From Caulobacteraceae bacterium (GTDB lineage Bacteria; Pseudomonadota; Alphaproteobacteria; Caulobacterales; Caulobacteraceae): 16,204 nt of DNA. The notes under the pieces are model-generated. The model had not been told where the DNA came from. It ran no database searches and was given only the letters and a program-made list of their open reading frames with translations. Below, one piece after another: positions 12,994 to 16,204 of the stretch (positions are counted from its first letter, which is position 1; each line of letters starts with the position of its first letter). Position numbers and translations under genes: made by a program. The stretch spans positions 1 through 16,204 of the forward strand of contig JAQGII010000259.1 of NCBI GenBank assembly GCA_028291305.1, given 5' to 3'.

Positions 12994-13316
12994 TCCGCTT
13001 CTCCCAGGATGGCGTTGACGGCGCGTGAGAAGGACGTCCAGTCGGCCTTCTGGTTGATCAGGCTTTGCCGGCCGGTGTCGGTCAGGCGGTAGTATTTGCG
13101 TGGCGGTCCGGACGGCGATTCGACCAGGTAGGTGGCCACGAGCCCCTCGTCCTGCAGCCGGCGCATCAGCGGGTAGATGGTGCCTTCTCCCATTTCGATC
13201 CCCTTCGCCAGCCGACTGGCGATGTCATAGGCGTAACCGTCCCCACGGCTGAGCAGGGCGAGCACGCACAACTCCAGCACGCCCTTCTTCAGTTGGATTG
13301 GAATGGTCTCAGCCAT
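12990..13316 (-). CDS. PadR-family transcriptional regulator
   Basis: This 108-aa winged-helix regulator is of the short PadR type (subfamily with one dimerisation helix). Recognisable: LKKGVLELCVLALLSRGDGYAYDI (9-32), EMGEGTIYPLMRRLQDEGLV (41-60, recognition helix and wing entry), PPRKYYRLTDTGR (71-83), and a C-terminal helix (WTSFSRAVNAIL). It probably represses its own HAAS-GIN operon. Start: a GTG at 13331 and ATGs at 13319 and 13316 are in frame. The ribosome site AAGGGAG lies within the GTG-initiated version and best fits the ATG at 13316, so that one is used. A strong inverted repeat lies about 40-60 bp upstream, overlapping a predicted promoter. The effector is unknown. Confidence 0.92.
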   Translation of the reverse strand: MAETIPIQLKKGVLELCVLALLSRGDGYAYDIASRLAKGIEMGEGTIYPLMRRLQDEGLVATYLVESPSGPPRKYYRLTDTGRQSLINQKADWTSFSRAVNAILGEAE

Positions 13317-13339
13317 CATGGCTCCCTTCACGTGGGGTG

Positions 13340-13368
13340 CTTATCCCATACGCTACCATGTAACGCAA
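13340..13368 (-). promoter_or_regulatory. Predicted padR operon promoter
   Basis: On the minus strand TTGCGT (plus 13363-13368) is followed after exactly 17 bases by GATAAG (plus 13340-13345), a reasonable sigma-70-type pair. The -10 element is about 20-25 bases before the padR start codon. The -35 element lies inside the 19-bp dyad described separately, so a bound repressor would block it. Confidence 0.5.
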
Positions 13369-13372
13369 GGTA
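13354..13372. promoter_or_regulatory. Likely PadR operator (19-bp inverted repeat)
   Basis: TACCATGTAACGCAAGGTA has dyad symmetry of the form TACCwTG-N5-CAwGGTA: 7 of 9 half-site positions match around the centre. It covers the predicted -35 region of the padR promoter. PadR regulators commonly bind such dyads (often ATGT/ACAT-like) in front of their own genes, so autorepression is the natural inference. It could also influence the divergent xseB-ispA-dxs genes, which begin about 115 bp away. Confidence 0.55.
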
Positions 13373-13416
13373 CCTTTTCACGCATGACAGGTAGGCCGGA
13401 CGGGCATCCACGGTCG

Positions 13417-13446
13417 TTGCCCTCGGGTCGGGCCCTGGCCTACAGT
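13417..13446 (+). promoter_or_regulatory. Weak candidate promoter for xseB-ispA(-dxs)
   Basis: TTGCCC (13417-13422) and TACAGT (13441-13446) are 18 bases apart, and the xseB ATG is 40 bases further on. This is the only reasonable pair I see in the roughly 115-bp gap between the padR operator and xseB. Matches to consensus are partial, so confidence is low. Confidence 0.3.
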
Positions 13447-13486
13447 GATCCGCGTCTCCCGCCCCCCGCCTATCCGAAGGTTTTCC

Positions 13487-13732
13487 ATGCCCGAGCCGGC
13501 CGACATCGCCAGCCTTTCCTTCGAACAGGCCCTCGCGGAGCTGGAAGGCATCGTCCAGGAGCTGGAATCCGGCCAGGCGCCCCTGGAGCGATCGATCGAG
13601 ATGTACGAGCGCGGCGCCCGGCTGAAGGCCCATTGCGAAGCCCGCCTGGAGGCCGCGCGGCTGAAGGTCGAGAAGATCGTGGTCGGGCCTCAGGGCGGCG
13701 CGGAACGGACCGAGCCCGCCGAGTTCTCATGA
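13487..13732 (+). CDS. xseB: Exodeoxyribonuclease VII small subunit
   Basis: This 81-aa helical-hairpin protein is the small subunit that, in several copies, coats the XseA catalytic subunit of exonuclease VII (single-strand DNA degradation). Recognisable family core: SFEQALAELEGIVQELESGQ (10-29), then PLERSIEMYERGARLKAHCE and ARLEAARLKVEKI. The length is normal. The ATG at 13487 follows GAAGG with proper spacing. The frame is open back to 13445, but those codons are not family-like. The stop overlaps the ispA ATG by four bases (ATGA). The xseB-ispA-dxs neighbourhood is conserved in many proteobacteria. Confidence 0.95.
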   Translation: MPEPADIASLSFEQALAELEGIVQELESGQAPLERSIEMYERGARLKAHCEARLEAARLKVEKIVVGPQGGAERTEPAEFS

Positions 13733-14622
13733 CATCCGGGCGCTCTCGCCTCGACGACCGGATCGACGCCGCCGCCGATCTGGTGACGGTCGCGCTGGAC
13801 GAACTGCTCCCCCGGGCCGATGGCCCGGAACACCGCCTGACCGAGGCCATGCGCTACGCCGCCCTGGGCCCCGGAAAGCGGCTGCGGCCATTCTTCGCAC
13901 TGGAGGCCGGGCGCATGTTCGACGCGCCCGAGCGGCCGGTGCTGCGGGCCGCCTGCGCGCTGGAATGCGTGCACGCCTATAGCCTGATCCACGACGATCT
14001 GCCGTGCATGGACAACGACGACCTGCGCCGGGGCCGCCCCACGGTGCACCGGGCCTATGACGAGGCCACCGCGCTCCTGGCCGGCGACGCGCTGCATTCG
14101 GCGGCGTTCGAGATCATGGCCGACCCCGACACCCATGACGACGGAGCGGTCCGCGCCGAACTGGTGCGGATGCTGGCGGTGGCGGCCGGCGCGCGCGGCA
14201 TGGCCGGCGGCCAGATGATCGACCGGCTGGGGGTGGGGGAGGGCCTGGGCGCCATCGCCAGGATGCAGCGCATGAAGACCGGCGCCCTGATCGCCTTCGC
14301 CTTCGAGATCCCGCTGGTCCTCGCCGGCGCCGGGGACGGCGAACGCCAGGCCCTGCTCGGGTTCGCCCAGGACTTGGGGCTGGCCTACCAGATCGTCGAC
14401 GACCTGATCGACTCGGAGGAGGACGCCGACCTCCTGGGCCGGACCGACTCCGCCAGTCCCGATCGGGGACGTGTCAATTACGTCACAATCCTGGGCGCCG
14501 ATGCGGCGCGGGAGCGGATCGATATGCTCGCCGCCCAGGCGCGTTCGCACCTCGATCTGTTCGGAGAACGGGCGCTTTACCTCAGCGAAAGCGTTGACTT
14601 CGTCCTCCAACTCAGCGCCTAG
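13729..14622 (+). CDS. ispA: Farnesyl diphosphate synthase (polyprenyl synthetase)
   Basis: This 297-aa cytosolic trans-prenyltransferase condenses isopentenyl diphosphate with DMAPP/GPP to give farnesyl diphosphate, precursor of quinone side chains, undecaprenyl carrier and hopanoids. Seen: GPGKRLRP (48-55), first Asp-rich motif DDLPCMDNDDLRRGRP (89-104), GQMID (161-165), MKTGALIAF (182-190), and second Asp-rich motif DDLID (224-228). YSLIHDD before the first motif is as in E. coli IspA and favours a short (C15) product. The region after the second motif reads GRTDSASPDRGRVNYV, where the family usually has GK...GKxTYP, so two conserved lysines are arginines. The ATG overlaps the xseB stop; dxs follows after 75 bp. 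Confidence 0.94.
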   Translation: MTSGRSRLDDRIDAAADLVTVALDELLPRADGPEHRLTEAMRYAALGPGKRLRPFFALEAGRMFDAPERPVLRAACALECVHAYSLIHDDLPCMDNDDLRRGRPTVHRAYDEATALLAGDALHSAAFEIMADPDTHDDGAVRAELVRMLAVAAGARGMAGGQMIDRLGVGEGLGAIARMQRMKTGALIAFAFEIPLVLAGAGDGERQALLGFAQDLGLAYQIVDDLIDSEEDADLLGRTDSASPDRGRVNYVTILGADAARERIDMLAAQARSHLDLFGERALYLSESVDFVLQLSA

Positions 14623-14697
14623 GCCCTGAAACCACGGCTCGCCCTCGGCCCGCCGGGGGGCTATAAATCTCGCGTCATAAGTTTTATGCCTGGTCAC

Positions 14698-16204
14698 ATG
14701 CCGCACACCCCGTTGCTCGATACCGTCAAACAGCCGTCAGACAGCCGGGACCTGTCCATTGGCCAACTGAAGCAACTCGCCGACGAGCTTCGTCTGGAGA
14801 CCATCGACGCTGTGTCCACCACGGGCGGGCACCTGGGCGCCGGCCTGGGCGTGGTCGAACTGACCGTCGCCCTGCACCATGTATTCGAGACGCCCAAGGA
14901 CATCCTGATCTGGGACGTTGGCCACCAGGCCTATCCGCACAAGATCCTCACCGGCCGGCGCGACCGCATCCGCACCCTGCGCCAGGGCGGCGGCCTGTCG
15001 GGCTTCACCAAGCGCGACGAGAGCCAATACGACCCCTTCGGCGCGGCCCACGCCTCGACCTCGATCTCGGCGGCGCTGGGCTTCTGCGTGGCGCGCGATC
15101 AGCAGGGCAAGGACAACAAGGTCGTCGCCGTGATCGGCGACGGGGCGATGAGCGCGGGCATGGCCTATGAGGCGATGAACAACGCCGCCCATTCGACCAA
15201 GCAGCTGATCGTCGTGCTCAACGACAACGACATGTCGATCGCCCCGCCGGTTGGCGGCATGAGCGCCTATCTGGCCCGCCTAGTGTCGGGCGGCGCCTAC
15301 CAGTCGCTGCGCAAGGTCGGCAAGGCGGTGGCCGAGGTGCTGCCCAAGCCGATGCGCGAAGCGGCCCGCAAGGCCGAGGAGTTCGCCCGCGGCATGGCCA
15401 CCGGCGGCACCCTGTTCGAGGAACTGGGCTTCTACTACGTGGGCCCCATCGACGGTCACAACCTCGACCACTTGGTGCCGATCCTGAAGAACGTGCGCGA
15501 GATCGACGACCGGCCGGTGCTGGTCCATGTCGTCACGCAAAAGGGCAAGGGCTACGTCCATGCCGAGAGCGCGGCGGACAAGTACCACGGGGTGGTCAAG
15601 TTCGACGTGGTCACCGGCAAGCAGGCCAAGGCGGCGTCCAACGCCCCCAGCTACACCAAGGTGTTCGCCAACGAGCTGATCAAGCAGGCGGAGAAGGACT
15701 CGCGCATCGTCGCGATCACCGCCGCCATGCCCTCGGGCACGGGCCTGGACGCCTTCGGCGCGCGCTTCCCCGACCGCACCTTCGACGTCGGCATCGCCGA
15801 GCAGCACGCGGTGACCTTCGCCGCCGGCATGGCCGCCGACGGCATGAAGCCGTTCTGCGCCATCTACTCCACCTTCCTGCAGCGCGGGTACGACCAGGTG
15901 GTGCACGACGTGGCCTTGCAGCGGCTGCCGGTGCGCTTCGCCATGGACCGCGCCGGGCTGGTCGGCAACGACGGCGCGACACATGCCGGCAGTTTCGACC
16001 TTACCTATCTCGGCTGCCTGCCCGGCATGGTGATCATGGCCGCCGCCGATGAGGCGGAGCTCGTTCACATGGTGGCAACGCAAGTCGCGATCAACGACCG
16101 CCCCAGCGCGCTGCGTTACCCGCGCGGCGAAGGCCGCGGCGTCGAGATGCCCGAATTCGGCGTGCCACTCGAGATCGGCAAGGGCCGCGTCGTCCGCGAG
16201 GGCA
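14698..16204 (+). CDS. dxs: 1-deoxy-D-xylulose-5-phosphate synthase (3' end outside window)
   Basis: The thiamine-diphosphate enzyme makes DXP from pyruvate and glyceraldehyde 3-phosphate, the first step of the MEP isoprenoid pathway and of thiamine/pyridoxal precursor supply. About 502 codons of an expected 640 or so are present, uninterrupted to the window edge. Seen in order: [32 protein letters not shown], the TPP/Mg site [65 protein letters not shown] (catalytic Glu) and [16 protein letters not shown]. Start: ATG 14698 is chosen; ATG 14686 would add MPGH. Neither has a clear ribosome site. A TATAAA at 14662-14667 could be a -10 element, but no good -35 was found. The gene pairs functionally with ispA just upstream. 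Confidence 0.96.
   Translation, partial: MPHTPLLDTVKQPSDSRDLSIGQLKQLADELRLETIDAVSTTGGHLGAGLGVVELTVALHHVFETPKDILIWDVGHQAYPHKILTGRRDRIRTLRQGGGLSGFTKRDESQYDPFGAAHASTSISAALGFCVARDQQGKDNKVVAVIGDGAMSAGMAYEAMNNAAHSTKQLIVVLNDNDMSIAPPVGGMSAYLARLVSGGAYQSLRKVGKAVAEVLPKPMREAARKAEEFARGMATGGTLFEELGFYYVGPIDGHNLDHLVPILKNVREIDDRPVLVHVVTQKGKGYVHAESAADKYHGVVKFDVVTGKQAKAASNAPSYTKVFANELIKQAEKDSRIVAITAAMPSGTGLDAFGARFPDRTFDVGIAEQHAVTFAAGMAADGMKPFCAIYSTFLQRGYDQVVHDVALQRLPVRFAMDRAGLVGNDGATHAGSFDLTYLGCLPGMVIMAAADEAELVHMVATQVAINDRPSALRYPRGEGRGVEMPEFGVPLEIGKGRVVREG

Noticed and set aside
1..16204. CRISPR arrays, tRNA/rRNA genes, insertion sequences, prophage or toxin-antitoxin pairs
   Set aside because: No regularly spaced direct repeats, cloverleaf sequences, transposase/integrase motifs or typical toxin/antitoxin pairs were seen on either strand. 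Small RNAs cannot be excluded by eye.

Overview
The window is about 16.2 kb of gene-dense, very GC-rich DNA with strongly G/C third codon positions. The protein set fits an alphaproteobacterium, most likely of the Caulobacteraceae (Caulobacter/Phenylobacterium type). That set includes an S46 dipeptidyl-peptidase, a CNT-family transporter, UdgX, a histone-deacetylase-like protein beside xseB-ispA-dxs, and 'TAGAGC...GCTCTA' palindromic repeats between genes. Family assignment is by recognition of motifs, since no search could be run. No phage, transposase, CRISPR, rRNA or tRNA was seen.

Layout. 1-4.5 kb (+): the 3' part of an Mrp/ApbC P-loop ATPase, a secreted S46 serine peptidase, and a NupC-like nucleoside transporter. 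4.5-7.2 kb (+): a DUF3253 protein, then a tightly overlapping operon. The operon holds an Fe-S uracil-DNA-glycosylase-family protein, a 51-codon relic of a 3-methyladenine DNA glycosylase, a lipoprotein alpha/beta hydrolase, and glyoxalase I. A minus-strand relic of wrbA lies between nupC and the DUF3253 gene. 7.17-7.31 kb: two tandem palindromic repeats between convergent genes. 7.3-9.9 kb (-): a transglutaminase-like protein, a 54-aa small ORF and a 14-TM DHA2 MFS exporter. 10.05-11.65 kb (+): udgX, then a histone-deacetylase-family amidohydrolase. 11.65-13.3 kb (-): a padR - HAAS (DUF1700) - GIN-domain (DUF2807) cassette with a likely PadR operator in front. 13.5 kb to the end (+): xseB-ispA-dxs, supplying exonuclease VII small subunit, farnesyl diphosphate and DXP. 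dxs runs off the window.

How the genes work together. The clearest functional units are the isoprenoid pair ispA-dxs, the PadR-controlled membrane cassette, and two separate Fe-S uracil-DNA-glycosylase-superfamily proteins. One of these is UdgX, which has the KRR(I/L)H loop that in this family captures uracil-DNA covalently. The most unusual observations are two hidden gene relics. One is a wrbA N-terminus of about 22 codons, with its ribosome-binding site, fused to the 3' end of nupC. The other is an in-frame, internally deleted alkyladenine glycosylase that keeps the overlapping start and stop codons of its operon. I see no convincing wholly new multi-gene system.
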